In this document: positions 1-8,241 of the stretch, piece after piece
Numbering within the stretch: position 1 is the first letter of the stretch
Layout of the letters: each line of letters opens with the position of its first letter
Translations under genes and position numbers: made by a program
The notes under the pieces: generated by a model
What the model saw: only the letters and a program-made list of their open reading frames with translations
Database searches by the model: none
What the model was told of the DNA's origin: nothing
Assembly (NCBI GenBank): GCA_001275005.1
Contig: JWZX01002517.1
Span: 1-18,933 of the forward strand
Direction of reading: 5' to 3'
Origin: Chrysochromulina tobinii
Lineage: Eukaryota; Haptophyta; Prymnesiales; Chrysochromulinaceae
Length of the DNA stretch: 18,933 nt

Positions 1-392
1 CAATTAGCTGCAAACAGTGTAATGCCCGCCTTGTGAGCCTCGACTGACTCCACACGCAGATGACGACTCAGCTTGTGCTCGTTGCTGATTCTCGTGTGCT
101 CCGCAGGGCGGTGTGAGGCTACAATCCAGCTTTCGGTCAAGGATATCTTGACTTCAGGCTCAAGCTCGTTATCTTGGATCCCGGCCATGCAGTCGAGAGA
201 GCGGGCGGATGAGTGAGCTAGACAGTTGCTTTTGTCATTTGTGGCTAGTGTGTCATCGTAGTAGTCGGTACTCATACTGTCATACATGTACGTCGCAGTC
301 AATAGTGTGTGAGTGGCATCAATTTCAGGGCCTAAATGTAGTGATTTACAGTCAATATCGCCAAAATTTTCGCGCCTGCGGCGGGCTGAAAA

Positions 393-413
393 CCCGCGCG
401 CTATGCGCGCGGG
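393..413. repeat. GC-rich inverted repeat (9-bp arms, 3-nt loop)
   Basis: CCCGCGCGC, then TAT, then GCGCGCGGG: two perfect 9-bp arms around a 3-nt loop. It could form a hairpin or Z-DNA-prone block. No function is implied by the sequence alone. Confidence 0.8.
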
Positions 414-694
414 GCAACTTGATTACCCCCCCTCTATAGAGCACCCCCGTCACTTCCCAAGAGCGAAGAGGCCGTCGATACCCCGGGTGTACTACAGGGC
501 TGCAGCAAAGCAGCAGGCAAGGCAGCAAGTAGGGCAAGGCAGCAGGGGGCGATACAATGTACCACGGACGTAACACACGGTGCCGACGACGGCCCGGGGG
601 GACCCGCACGCCCGCACCCGACCCGCCGCGTCCCCACGTCCCCCGCGCGCGCCTTAACGTGCCCCAAGACTTCAATTGCATCAAGACTTACCGG

Positions 695-758
695 CCAAGA
701 CGCGCGCACCAAATGGTGCGCGCGAAGACGCGCGCACCATATGGTGCGCGCGTCTTGG
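695..758. repeat. Duplicated palindrome built on CGCGCGCACCA / TGGTGCGCGCG
   Basis: Positions 725-756 form a perfect 32-nt palindrome centred on ACCATATGGT. Positions 701-724 form a second, nearly perfect palindrome centred on ACCAAATGGT. The outer arms CCAAGACGCGCGCACCA (695-711) and its exact reverse complement (742-758) also pair with each other. The block therefore looks like a palindrome duplicated in tandem. It lies about 370 nt before the isocitrate lyase start codon. Confidence 0.85.
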
Positions 759-818
759 CGCCAACAAGAACAAGCAAGAAGCAACTTAACTCGGCGCTAC
801 TCGGGCCTACGGCGCACA

Positions 819-826
819 ATATAAAT
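819..826 (+). promoter_or_regulatory. Possible TATA-like element upstream of isocitrate lyase
   Basis: ATATAAAT sits in an otherwise GC-rich region about 300 nt upstream of the proposed ATG at 1126. It is the clearest TATA-like sequence in the upstream region. TATA boxes are not well established for this kind of genome, so this is only a candidate. Confidence 0.25.
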
Positions 827-1125
827 TGCACGTGCTCACAATCCACCGCCCTTCATCTTTACATCTACTTCGAGACCGATGACCGTGAAAACCGTTGTGT
901 CGACCCACTCTCCTCTCACTTACCAGGTTCAGCTCTGCTCGAGCCTGGAGACCAGTCGTGAGGCAATGCGATCTCCACTCTTCAGATGAGGCGAGATCTG
1001 TAACCGTTTGATGGATTCAGCTTTCAATTAATCAAGAAGTTGCCGAAAAGGGCGTCATCAAAGGCGGACGGTGCGGCACGGGTCTCATCAGTTTTTTGCG
1101 ATCGGACTTGATCGATCTCATCAAA

Positions 1126-2909
1126 ATGCACGCCGTCACGACGACTGGCGTCAAGGCGATGCGCTCCGTCGCAACCCGCTCCATCTCGCGTGCCATGTCG
1201 AAGGCGCCCAACGCGGGCGGCTGCCCGCGTATCGCGCCAATCCCGCGCAACATGGCGGAGGAGACCAAGAAGATCGAGGAATGGTGGGCCACGTCACGTA
1301 CGTCTGCACCGCAGCCATGCGATGCTCTCACCTCTTTCTGGTGAGATGATGAGCACCTCTTCCTAATGTGCGGTGTGCCTGTGTCGCCATGGCAGGCTTC
1401 TCCCAGACGAAGCGTCCGTACTCGGCCGCCGATGTTGTCGCGCTCCGCGGCACGCCGCTCATGGAGAGCTACGCGAGCAACGCCATGTCGCAGAAGCTTT
1501 GGGCGACGCTGCAGATGTGCAAGGCGACCGGCACCCACTCGCGTACCTTTGGCGCGCTCGACCCGATTCAGGCCGTGACGATGGCGCCGCACCTCTCGAG
1601 CATCTACGTCTCCGGCTGGCAATCGTCCTCGACCGCCTCGACGTCGAATGAGCCCGGCCCGGACTTCGCGGACTACCCGATGGACACTGTGCCGAACAAA
1701 GTCGACCAGCTCTTCCGTGCCCTCCGTCACCACGACCGCCGCATGTGGGAGGAGGCGGTACGCAAGGGCAAGACCGCGGAGGAGCGCCCCGACTTCCTCA
1801 CGCCGATCGTTGCGGACGGCGACACTGGCCACGGTGGGCTGACTGCGGTGATGAAGCTGACGAAGATGTTCATCGAGGCGGGCGCTGCCGGCATCCACTT
1901 CGAGGACCAGGCACCGGGCACTAAGAAGTGCGGCCACATGGGTGGCAAGGTGCTCGTGCCGACCCAGGAGCACCTCGACCGCCTGTGCGCGGCGCGGCTG
2001 CAGGCGGACGTGCTCGGCGTGAGCACCCTCATCGTCGCGCGCACCGACTCGGAGGCCGCGACCTTCATCACGTCGAACATCGACCCGCGCGACCACGCCT
2101 TCATCGTGGGCGCCACCACGCCCAACGTGCCGTCGCTCAACGCCGCCATCGCTGCGGGCAAGGAGGAGGGCAAGTGGTATGAGCAGGCCAAGATCGCGAC
2201 CTTCCCCGAGGCGGTGCGCAAGGCGGTCAAGGCGGCGGGCAAGGAGGCCAAGCTCGCGTCGTTCGATGCCGTCGTCGACGCGCGCAAGAGCATGTCGGAG
2301 ATGCGCACCGCTGCCGCCGCCATCCTCGGCGAGGCCAACCTGCCGTACTTCGACTGGGAGGCCCCCCGCGCGCGTGAGGGCTACTACCGCATCTCGCCGG
2401 GCACTGAGTTCGCCATCGCGCGCGCGCAGGCGTGGGCGCCGTACTGCGACATCATCTGGATGGAGACCGCCATGCCGACCATCTCCCAGGCCGCCGAGTT
2501 CGCAAAGGGCGTCCACTCCATGTGGCCGGACAAGTTCCTCGCGTACAACCTCTCGCCCTCGTTCAACTGGGATGCGGCGGGCATGAACGACAACCAAATC
2601 GAGAGCTTCACGCGTGAGCTGGGCGAGCTTGGCTTCGTGTGGCAGTTCATCACCCTCGCGGGCTTCCACACCAACGGCCTCGCCGTCCACAACTTCGTCA
2701 AGGGCTACGCGGAGCGCGGCATGGGCGCGTACAACTCGATGATCCAGCGCCAGGAGCGTGAGGTCGGGTGCGCCCTCATCAAGCACCAGTGGTGGTCGGG
2801 CGCGGAGCTCATGGACCAGATGACCAACGTCGCCACCGGCGGCGGCAACTCGACGTCGGCCATGGGCCACGGCGTGACTGAGGATCAGTTTGAGAAGAAG
2901 GCTCACTAA
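1126..2909 (+). CDS. ICL: Isocitrate lyase, two exons (1126-1297, 1396-2909)
   Basis: Cleaves isocitrate to glyoxylate and succinate, the first step of the glyoxylate shunt. Exon 1 ends in EEWWATS plus one base of an Arg codon; exon 2 resumes with [11 protein letters not shown], so the join is seamless. The predicted protein is 561 aa, the size of eukaryotic rather than shorter bacterial enzymes. The signature KKCGHM is at about residues 234-239 with catalytic Cys236. DGDTGHGG (Mg site), YNLSPSFNW and FITLAG are also present. I chose the ATG at 1126 because it gives an Arg/Ser/Thr-rich, acid-free leader ([19 protein letters not shown]) resembling a mitochondrial presequence. In-frame ATGs further in (for example at [12 protein letters not shown]) are alternatives. 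The C-terminus is KKAH, not a canonical peroxisomal PTS1. The identity is certain; the start and location are not. Confidence 0.96.
1298..1395 (+). other. Isocitrate lyase intron (98 nt, GT-AG)
   Basis: The donor is GTACGT after TCAC and the acceptor is CATGGCAG. Removing it joins WWATS to [10 protein letters not shown] through a split Arg codon (phase 1). A CTAAT branch-point-like motif lies at 1363-1367, 29 nt before the end. CTCACC and GGTGAG inside can pair as a 6-bp stem. It lacks the TGATTGCC-type repeats and flanking duplications of the minus-strand introns. Confidence 0.9.
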
Positions 2910-2920
2910 GAAGGCTCACT
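2895..2920 (+). repeat. Perfect 13-nt tandem duplication across the isocitrate lyase stop codon
   Basis: AAGAAGGCTCACT occurs at 2895-2907 and again at 2908-2920. The reading frame ends at TAA (2907-2909), created at the junction. With a single copy the frame would end at TGA after the same residues KKAH, so the duplication does not alter the protein. Confidence 0.9.
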
Positions 2921-3580
2921 GAGCGCCGCTACGCCCCCGATCACGCGGACGACACATGCGGACGAGCACTTGGACGACGTCTTGCTCGTGGCGACGCGTG
3001 AGGTTTGCCGTTGGCGAGGCGATCACGTATGATCGTGAGGCTATCATGCGGCGAGGCGAGACACGCATGTGAGGGATGAGTCTGGCAGATCTCCGATTAA
3101 TCTCCGAGAAGTCCGATTGGACGGAAAGGGCCCGCGCGGCATAGGGGGGATACGGGCAGAGGGAAATCCAGAGAACGTGAGAACCAGATGATGCGTCTCG
3201 GCGAATCGCCAGACGCCACACTCTTAACGGTCGACGTAACGGCAGGGGTGCGTGTTCAAAATGCGCGTGTCGGTCTCTAGAGCAGCGTACCCGTACGGTA
3301 CAAGCGTTCATCATTGAGTCAGTGGTGCGCTGGATCCATGGCTGGCTATGGCCTCGCAGCGAGCCAGGCGGGGGCGGCCCGTAACGTCGCCGCGCCGTCT
3401 CGCTTCAGCACACAGGTTGTGCGGTCTGAGCTTCTCGACATCTGAGCACGCGTCGATGCTTGCGAGCGGTTGAGCTCGACTTCTGCTCGTTGAGTCTCCG
3501 GCCACGCGCGTTTGTGGCTGTCTTGGGGGTCGTGGCGTTCGCGCGTTCACACAAGCGTTCACACGTGGGGTTCCTGCTTC
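2910..3580. other. Intergenic region between isocitrate lyase and the CS-domain gene
   Basis: This stretch has only short, mutually overlapping frames with no recognisable domain. It should contain the isocitrate lyase 3' UTR and the promoter and leader of the next gene. A small inverted repeat, GATCA-CGTA-TGATC, lies near 3020-3035. I see no clear TATA or polyadenylation signal. Confidence 0.5.
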
Positions 3581-4843
3581 ATGGGGACTTGCGCTGCTGC
3601 TCGCGGTGCGCGCGCGCTCGGATGCCTGCTCTCGCTCGTCGCCGCGGCTGCTGACAGCTGCGCTGCCGACGAGACATCGACAACGTTCCTCTTGGGTCCC
3701 ATTATGCTAGATGACGGATTCGCTTTCGACGACGAGGCGTCCATCGTCGCATGGGCAGAGGGCCCTGGAAGTGACGTGCAGCATGATGGCGCCACCGTCT
3801 GCGCAGCGCTGAGACGTGGCTGGCAGAGCGCCGCTCGCGCGCTCGTGCGAACCGCCACCGACGCTGGGCGTACACGGATCCGGCACTTTGCCGAGTTTCG
3901 TCGTCGCGAGACCACCTCAGTCGTCCAGCTCCTCCAGAGCACCGTCCACACGGCGGACGCCACCATCGTACCCGCGGTGCAATGGGCGCAGAACGGATCG
4001 ACAGTGGCTGTGATGGTGCGCTTCTCGCCCAAGAAGCACGGGCCCGTCTCAGTTTCCGTCGTCGATAAGCCCGAGGTGTCGCTCACCGCGTCGCATCTGT
4101 CCTTTACGGGCGAGGGCAACTCGGTCAATGGCGGCAAGCGGCTGCGCTTCGCGCTCGAGCTGCCGTTCACGCACGACATCGTTCCCGAGGCATCGACGTT
4201 CAATCCTAGTGGTACGGGTGGGCGCGTGACACTGCACCTGGCCAAGGCGAAAACGAACGAGCACTGGGCAACGCTGGCTCGTGCGATCACCGCATCGGAT
4301 GGTAGCGATGGCCACAAGCCACGGCGCGTGGGCCCGATCTCGTCGTGGTTTGAGATGCAGATGCAGTTCGAGGAGGAGGCGAGAGCGCGGGAGGTGACAG
4401 CAAAGGAGGCGGCGGCGGAGGCGACGGAGGAACTCAGCCAGCAGGCCGAGGCAAGGGCATCCAAGAAGGCAAAGCGAGGCGGCGCCGGAAGCAAGGACCG
4501 AAGCAAGGACCGAAGTATGGACCCATCGGCAGCGGCCAGCACAGTAGAGGTCATCAGGGCGATGGAAGCCAAGCTCAAGCGCGCTACCGAGGGTAAGCAA
4601 CCGGGGACCGGCAACCGCAAGTCTAAGTGGCTGGGACGCGTCTTGGAGGTGTTCACCGCCGGCAGCTTGCAGCGGCGCATTCCCAAGCAGCTGACGGAGA
4701 TGATTTCGAACGAGTCCAGCTTCGCTGCAGTCGTTGCTTTCGCAATCGCCTTTCTTTGTACAATGGCCACGGCGTTTGTCAGCGCGCTCGTCAAGCGTGC
4801 GCAGGCGACAAGCCGCCGAAGCGCAGGCGCTAAGGACTGCTAA
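3581..4843 (+). CDS. CS/p23-domain protein with signal peptide and C-terminal membrane segment
   Basis: A single-exon 420-aa protein. The ATG at 3581 is the first in frame and gives a signal-peptide-like start, with a hydrophobic stretch LGCLLSLVAAAA followed by small residues. Residues about 130-235 read as a CS (p23/Hsp20-like) domain: VQWAQNGSTVAVMVRF at the start, then SLTASHLSFTGEG, LRFALELPFTHDIVPEAS, and VTLHLAKA..HWATLAR at the end. CS domains are usually chaperone or adaptor modules. A charged, Ala/Lys/Glu-rich helical linker (about 250-330, with SKDRSKDRS) and one membrane segment (about 379-404, FAAVVAFAIAFLCTMATAF) follow, then a short basic tail. The inferred topology is type I, with the CS domain in the ER or secretory lumen. 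That is unusual, because most CS proteins are cytosolic. Partner and function are unknown. Confidence 0.8.
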   Translation: MGTCAAARGARALGCLLSLVAAAADSCAADETSTTFLLGPIMLDDGFAFDDEASIVAWAEGPGSDVQHDGATVCAALRRGWQSAARALVRTATDAGRTRIRHFAEFRRRETTSVVQLLQSTVHTADATIVPAVQWAQNGSTVAVMVRFSPKKHGPVSVSVVDKPEVSLTASHLSFTGEGNSVNGGKRLRFALELPFTHDIVPEASTFNPSGTGGRVTLHLAKAKTNEHWATLARAITASDGSDGHKPRRVGPISSWFEMQMQFEEEARAREVTAKEAAAEATEELSQQAEARASKKAKRGGAGSKDRSKDRSMDPSAAASTVEVIRAMEAKLKRATEGKQPGTGNRKSKWLGRVLEVFTAGSLQRRIPKQLTEMISNESSFAAVVAFAIAFLCTMATAFVSALVKRAQATSRRSAGAKDC

Positions 4844-5775
4844 ACCAAACAGTCGTCGAGAAGAAGGGGTCGTGGCCAGGCCCATGCGATCGGGGTAGGC
4901 GCTCATTAGGTGCGAAGGACCGAAGGTCGTAAGAAGGTCGGAGTGAGACGCTCGACGGCTCTCGAGAGGTTGCGCAAGATTCAATATTGAATGCGGCTCG
5001 CTACCGATCGGCATCGGGCTCCCCGATGGTGAATTCTCCAGCACCTATACGTCATCAACTTTTGGGTCTCGATACGCAAGGAACCACGATGGAGGCACAT
5101 TACGCGCCGGCCGTGCGCTGCATGATTGAACATGCGCTCGTATACGATCATGGGCAAAGTCATGATCGACCCAGATGATCCAGAGGGTTCGCTCAGAACC
5201 CTACTTTCAGGATTCTCCATTGGCTGCGACTCAGGTGACGGACCTCTTCCACATCGTCCGTCTGCGAGCCAGCGAGCAGTCCTCTGCCGCCAGCATGCTT
5301 GGCCGCCACGCGATATGCTGGATGGTCAACACCATCAGCCCGGATGTGGGCGAGTGGCATGTGCCGGATCCAAACAGCGCCGCGTCTCGAAAAGCGCCCG
5401 ACTATTTCGCTATTCCTCACGGGGACGGCTGGATCGAAGCGATGAGAGCTGGAATACCCCGTCTTCTACCCGAACCCCGCGAACTCCGCGACCGCATGCA
5501 ACCGCACAATATCCATCCGGAGACTCATGCCGGTCCGTGGTTTGAGAGGTTGCAAGTTCAGCGTATGAGATACGAGGAGAGCCCGCGAGCCCGACCCCTT
5601 GGTGCACGGCCCGATGCCCGGGGCGCCTGTGATCGGTCCGCGGCGCTCCTGACGCTGCGTCTCACGTCCGCTGTGTGAGGAACGTTTGCCTTTGCGCGCC
5701 TCCCGCGCGTGTCTGGGAAGTGAATTCACAGTGACTGTAGCACATTCACAGTCGAAGGACACCTCGAAATTGGCG
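4844..5775. other. Intergenic region with no confident gene
   Basis: Between the CS-domain stop and the coiled-coil start I see overlapping frames in several registers and one low-confidence ORF (5175-5678, listed separately). A perfect 7-bp hairpin, AGGGTTC-GCTCA-GAACCCT, lies at 5184-5202. The composition is less GC-biased than in the flanking genes. Confidence 0.4.
5175..5678 (+). CDS. Hypothetical small ORF, doubtful
   Basis: An ATG-initiated 167-codon frame with a stop codon directly upstream in frame. The first 130 residues have balanced composition (for example AICWMVNTISPDVGEWHVP and HGDGWIEAMRAGIPRLLPEP) rather than the Arg/Pro/Ala bias of shadow frames. The last 40 residues look random. 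I recognise no domain. Two other frames overlap its start (4987-5178 and 5126-5545), so it may be part of a spliced or decayed gene, or not a gene at all. Confidence 0.2.
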   Translation: MIQRVRSEPYFQDSPLAATQVTDLFHIVRLRASEQSSAASMLGRHAICWMVNTISPDVGEWHVPDPNSAASRKAPDYFAIPHGDGWIEAMRAGIPRLLPEPRELRDRMQPHNIHPETHAGPWFERLQVQRMRYEESPRARPLGARPDARGACDRSAALLTLRLTSAV

Positions 5776-8064
5776 ATGCATGGTGCCGAAGATGACGTCC
5801 ATCACAAACGGGTCCAACACGTCGCGTCACACATGAGTGCCTCCTCGACGTGGACTCTGCACGAGCGCCCGAGCAGTACATCGAGCAGCCCCGGAAGCCA
5901 GCTACCCGTCCGCAGGGCGAATAGCCCTATCAAGGCCGGTGGCGATGGCAAGAGGGGTGGCGGCTGGGTAGATGAATTCTCCCGGCTGCGCTCAGAGGTG
6001 GAAAGAGCCAATAAGGCGGAGAGGACAGCGCGCAGCCATTGCAAGGCGGCCGAGATGTCGTTGCAGCAGGCTCTCGCGGAGAGTCGGAGGCTCGAGCGCG
6101 AACTCGTGGAGCGAGATGAGATCCTGAATGCTGCCATCAGCGCCGCGCAGCAGTCTGCCGAAGCCGAGCTGACCACGCTGGCAGCAGCTGCTGCCCGGGA
6201 GCGCAGTTCCGCTGTCAACGCCGCCCGGCAGGCGATGCTGCGCGAGCAACAGCCGATTCAGGATGCAGCCGTTGCGGCGGCCAAGGAGGAGGGGGCGGCC
6301 GCTGCCACGGCCCAAGCGGCGGCCGCCGCCGAAAAGGTGGCAGCGCAAGCTGAGGCACTTCGCCAGGCATCGGTGGCAGCTGCACGAGAGGAGGTGCAGG
6401 CTGCTATGACGAGGGCGCAAGAGGAGGCCGTCGCCGCGGCGATCGCGAGGACCAAGGAGGAGGCCGAAGCGCTCGCTGCCGTCGAGCGCGAGCGCGCGCT
6501 CGCGCAGGCTCGCGAGGTGGCCGCTTCCTCGCTCGCCGCAGCCTTGGCTGGCGCGAAGCGAGATGCGGAGGTGGCGCAGGTGAGCGCGGTGCAGCTGGCG
6601 ATCGCGGCGGTGCGGCAGGAGGCGGCCGACGCCGAGAAGCACGCCGTGGCCGTAGCGCTGGAGGCATGCCGCGCCGAGTTACTCGCCGCCACTGAGCTGT
6701 GCGCCAAATCGAGTGCTCGAGTTGCGGAGCTTGAATCGCGCCTCGTCCTCGAGGCAACGGCGGCCAGGGACACGCAGCAGCAGGCGGTGGCCGCGGCGGT
6801 GGAGCAGGCACGCCACGAGGCCGAGGCCGCGGCCGAGCGCCACGCCGAGAGCGTACGCAAGAGCAGTGCCGAGCAGATCCAAGCGATCCTCACCGCGACG
6901 CTCGACTCGGCGCGAGCGCAGGCGCACGACATCCAGGAGCAGACCGCGGCCACACACGCTCGCGCCCTCGAGGAGGCTAAGGCGGCGGCTCGCGAGCTTG
7001 CGCTCGTCGAGAGGGACAGCGCACTTGCGGCGGCCAAAGCAGAGGCCGAGGCGGCGCGAGCGCGCGAGGTGCTGGAGCTCAAGGAGGCCGCAAGGTGCGC
7101 AGAGGCCGCAGCGGATGCGGCGTATGAGCAGTCGCTCCGTGACAAGGAGGCGGCCGTCCAGGCGGCGATGGCTGAGGTTCAGGCTGCGGTCCGGGCGGCG
7201 ACCGACGCGGCCGTGGCGAGCGCGAACGAGCAGGCGGACGCGCGGCTTGCAAGCGAGCGCGCGGGGCTACAGACTCTCTTAGCGAGCGAGCGTGCGGGGG
7301 TACAAGCCCTCTTGGCGAGCGAGCGTGAGGCAGCCAAGACGGCATTGGAAGCGGCCGTGGCGAGAGCACGGGCCGAGGGGCACGCGATGCTCGCGATGCA
7401 CGAGCAAGCGGCCGAGGAGGCTGCATCGTCGGCACGACTGGCGGCAGAGCAGGCCCTCCAGGCTGCCGTGACGGCCGCCGTGGAGGCTGCCCGAGAGGAC
7501 GAGGCACGCTGGCTGCTGTGCAAGATGGCCGAGCGATCCACTCGCAGTGCGGTGGCATGTGCCTCCGAGTGCGGCCTGTCCATCAGCCGCTGCGCGTCCG
7601 ACTGCGGCCGATCCACGAGCCGATGCCTCGCGGGTGGGTTGCAGGCGATCGGCGCGGGGTTGATGAGCGTCGGGAGTTGCGTCAAGGGAGTCGTGAGCTG
7701 CCCGTGCTGGTGCCCAATCGCATGCCTCGAGTGCTGCCGACAACTCGCCGATGAGTCGAAGCGCTACGAGACGTTTGAACGCGAGCGCTACGAGAGGTTG
7801 GCCGGTAAGTCCCCGGGCGCCGTGCCGGGCGCTGTGCCGGGCGCTGTGCCGGGCGCTGATGCGGCCGAGCGCCACGGCGAGTCACCGGACGCCGTCGTGG
7901 GCGAACAAGAGGGAGCATTACTCAAGTCGCCCTCGGCGCACAGACCAGCCGCGTCGCCTTCGCATGGCGAGCAGGCGTCGCCGGGCCCGGGGGCACGAGC
8001 GGATGCATCGAGGCACGTTGCTAGTGCAACTGCAGGTGCCAGCTCGATGCTGGTTCTGGATTGA
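5776..8064 (+). CDS. Ala/Glu-rich coiled-coil protein with Cys-rich C-terminal patch
   Basis: A single-exon 762-aa protein starting at ATG 5776; the frame is open further upstream but only from a non-ATG codon. Residues about 1-60 are Ser/Pro-rich and disordered. Residues about 65-580 are almost pure Ala/Glu/Arg/Gln coiled coil, with three tandem 11-residue units starting SERAGLQTLLA (7252-7350). Residues about 583-656 hold 13 cysteines, including two tandem 11-mers (CASECGLSISR, CASDCGRSTSR) and a hydrophobic run ending SCPCWCPIACLECC. The tail is Gly/Ala/Pro-rich with PGAV repeats. I recognise no family. The layout suggests a long rod tethered at its C-terminus, perhaps by palmitoylated cysteines, but this is inference. 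Low-complexity coiled coils resemble many unrelated proteins, so similarity searches would mislead. Confidence 0.75.
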   Translation: MHGAEDDVHHKRVQHVASHMSASSTWTLHERPSSTSSSPGSQLPVRRANSPIKAGGDGKRGGGWVDEFSRLRSEVERANKAERTARSHCKAAEMSLQQALAESRRLERELVERDEILNAAISAAQQSAEAELTTLAAAAARERSSAVNAARQAMLREQQPIQDAAVAAAKEEGAAAATAQAAAAAEKVAAQAEALRQASVAAAREEVQAAMTRAQEEAVAAAIARTKEEAEALAAVERERALAQAREVAASSLAAALAGAKRDAEVAQVSAVQLAIAAVRQEAADAEKHAVAVALEACRAELLAATELCAKSSARVAELESRLVLEATAARDTQQQAVAAAVEQARHEAEAAAERHAESVRKSSAEQIQAILTATLDSARAQAHDIQEQTAATHARALEEAKAAARELALVERDSALAAAKAEAEAARAREVLELKEAARCAEAAADAAYEQSLRDKEAAVQAAMAEVQAAVRAATDAAVASANEQADARLASERAGLQTLLASERAGVQALLASEREAAKTALEAAVARARAEGHAMLAMHEQAAEEAASSARLAAEQALQAAVTAAVEAAREDEARWLLCKMAERSTRSAVACASECGLSISRCASDCGRSTSRCLAGGLQAIGAGLMSVGSCVKGVVSCPCWCPIACLECCRQLADESKRYETFERERYERLAGKSPGAVPGAVPGAVPGADAAERHGESPDAVVGEQEGALLKSPSAHRPAASPSHGEQASPGPGARADASRHVASATAGASSMLVLD
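7252..7350 (+). repeat. Three tandem 33-nt (11-residue) coiled-coil units
   Basis: The units at 7252-7284, 7285-7317 and 7318-7350 encode SERAGLQTLLA, SERAGVQALLA and the diverged SEREAAKTALE. Eleven-residue periodicity is typical of hendecad coiled coils. The first two units are close at DNA level, which suggests recent duplication. Confidence 0.8.
7813..7857 (+). repeat. 12-nt tandem repeat encoding PGAV
   Basis: CCGGGCGC(C/T)GTG is repeated at 7813-7824, 7825-7836 and 7837-7848, followed by a partial copy ending in GAT. It encodes PGAVPGAVPGAVPGAD in the tail of the coiled-coil protein. Confidence 0.85.
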
Positions 8065-8241
8065 AAGCCCGACGGTCGGGCCATCCGATCGCGGGGGGTT
8101 CACCTTTCGCTGTGGGTTTTAGGATTCCCCACAGCTGTTACATCAGAAAACGTGTCTTTACATGTTTATTTGGATAACTTGTTTATTTGGAGACTACATA
8201 GTAAACAGTAATAAACCGGTACAGTAGCGCTTCGTGTTTTC
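8065..8241. other. Short intergenic spacer with hairpin and AT-rich leader
   Basis: GCTGTGGG (8109-8116) and CCCACAGC (8128-8135) form a perfect 8-bp stem with an 11-nt loop, 45 nt after the coiled-coil stop codon. The following 100 nt are AT-rich, with CTTGTTTATTTGGA-like sequence repeated (about 8162-8190) and an AATAAA at 8210-8215. The spacer must hold the end of one transcript and the start of the next. Confidence 0.5.

Larger units (their letters stand above)
1..1125. other. Non-coding left flank and isocitrate lyase upstream region
   Basis: I found no convincing coding region here: open frames are short, overlap on both strands and show no recognisable domain. About 360-760 is very GC-rich and holds two strong palindromes (listed separately) and a purine-rich GCAGCA/GGCAAG stretch near 500-548. 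The last 300 bases are the likely promoter and 5' leader of the isocitrate lyase gene. Confidence 0.6.

Noticed and set aside
1298-1395. Isocitrate lyase intron as a fifth member of the intron family
   Set aside because: It has no TGATTGCC-type motif, no satellite and no similar sequence across its donor and acceptor.
1032-2906. 624-codon open frame on the minus strand
   Set aside because: It is antisense to isocitrate lyase; its His/Arg/Leu bias is the mirror of GC-rich third positions and it shows no domain.
3559-4794. 411-codon open frame on the minus strand
   Set aside because: Antisense to the CS-domain gene, whose domain, signal peptide and membrane segment support the plus strand.
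5184-5202. Hairpin AGGGTTC-GCTCA-GAACCCT as a tRNA or terminator
   Set aside because: A lone 7-bp stem without cloverleaf arms or a T-run; no RNA gene can be supported.
6258-7145. Ser/Ala-rich 295-codon minus-strand frame
   Set aside because: Mirror image of the Ala/Glu coiled-coil repeats; no independent signal.
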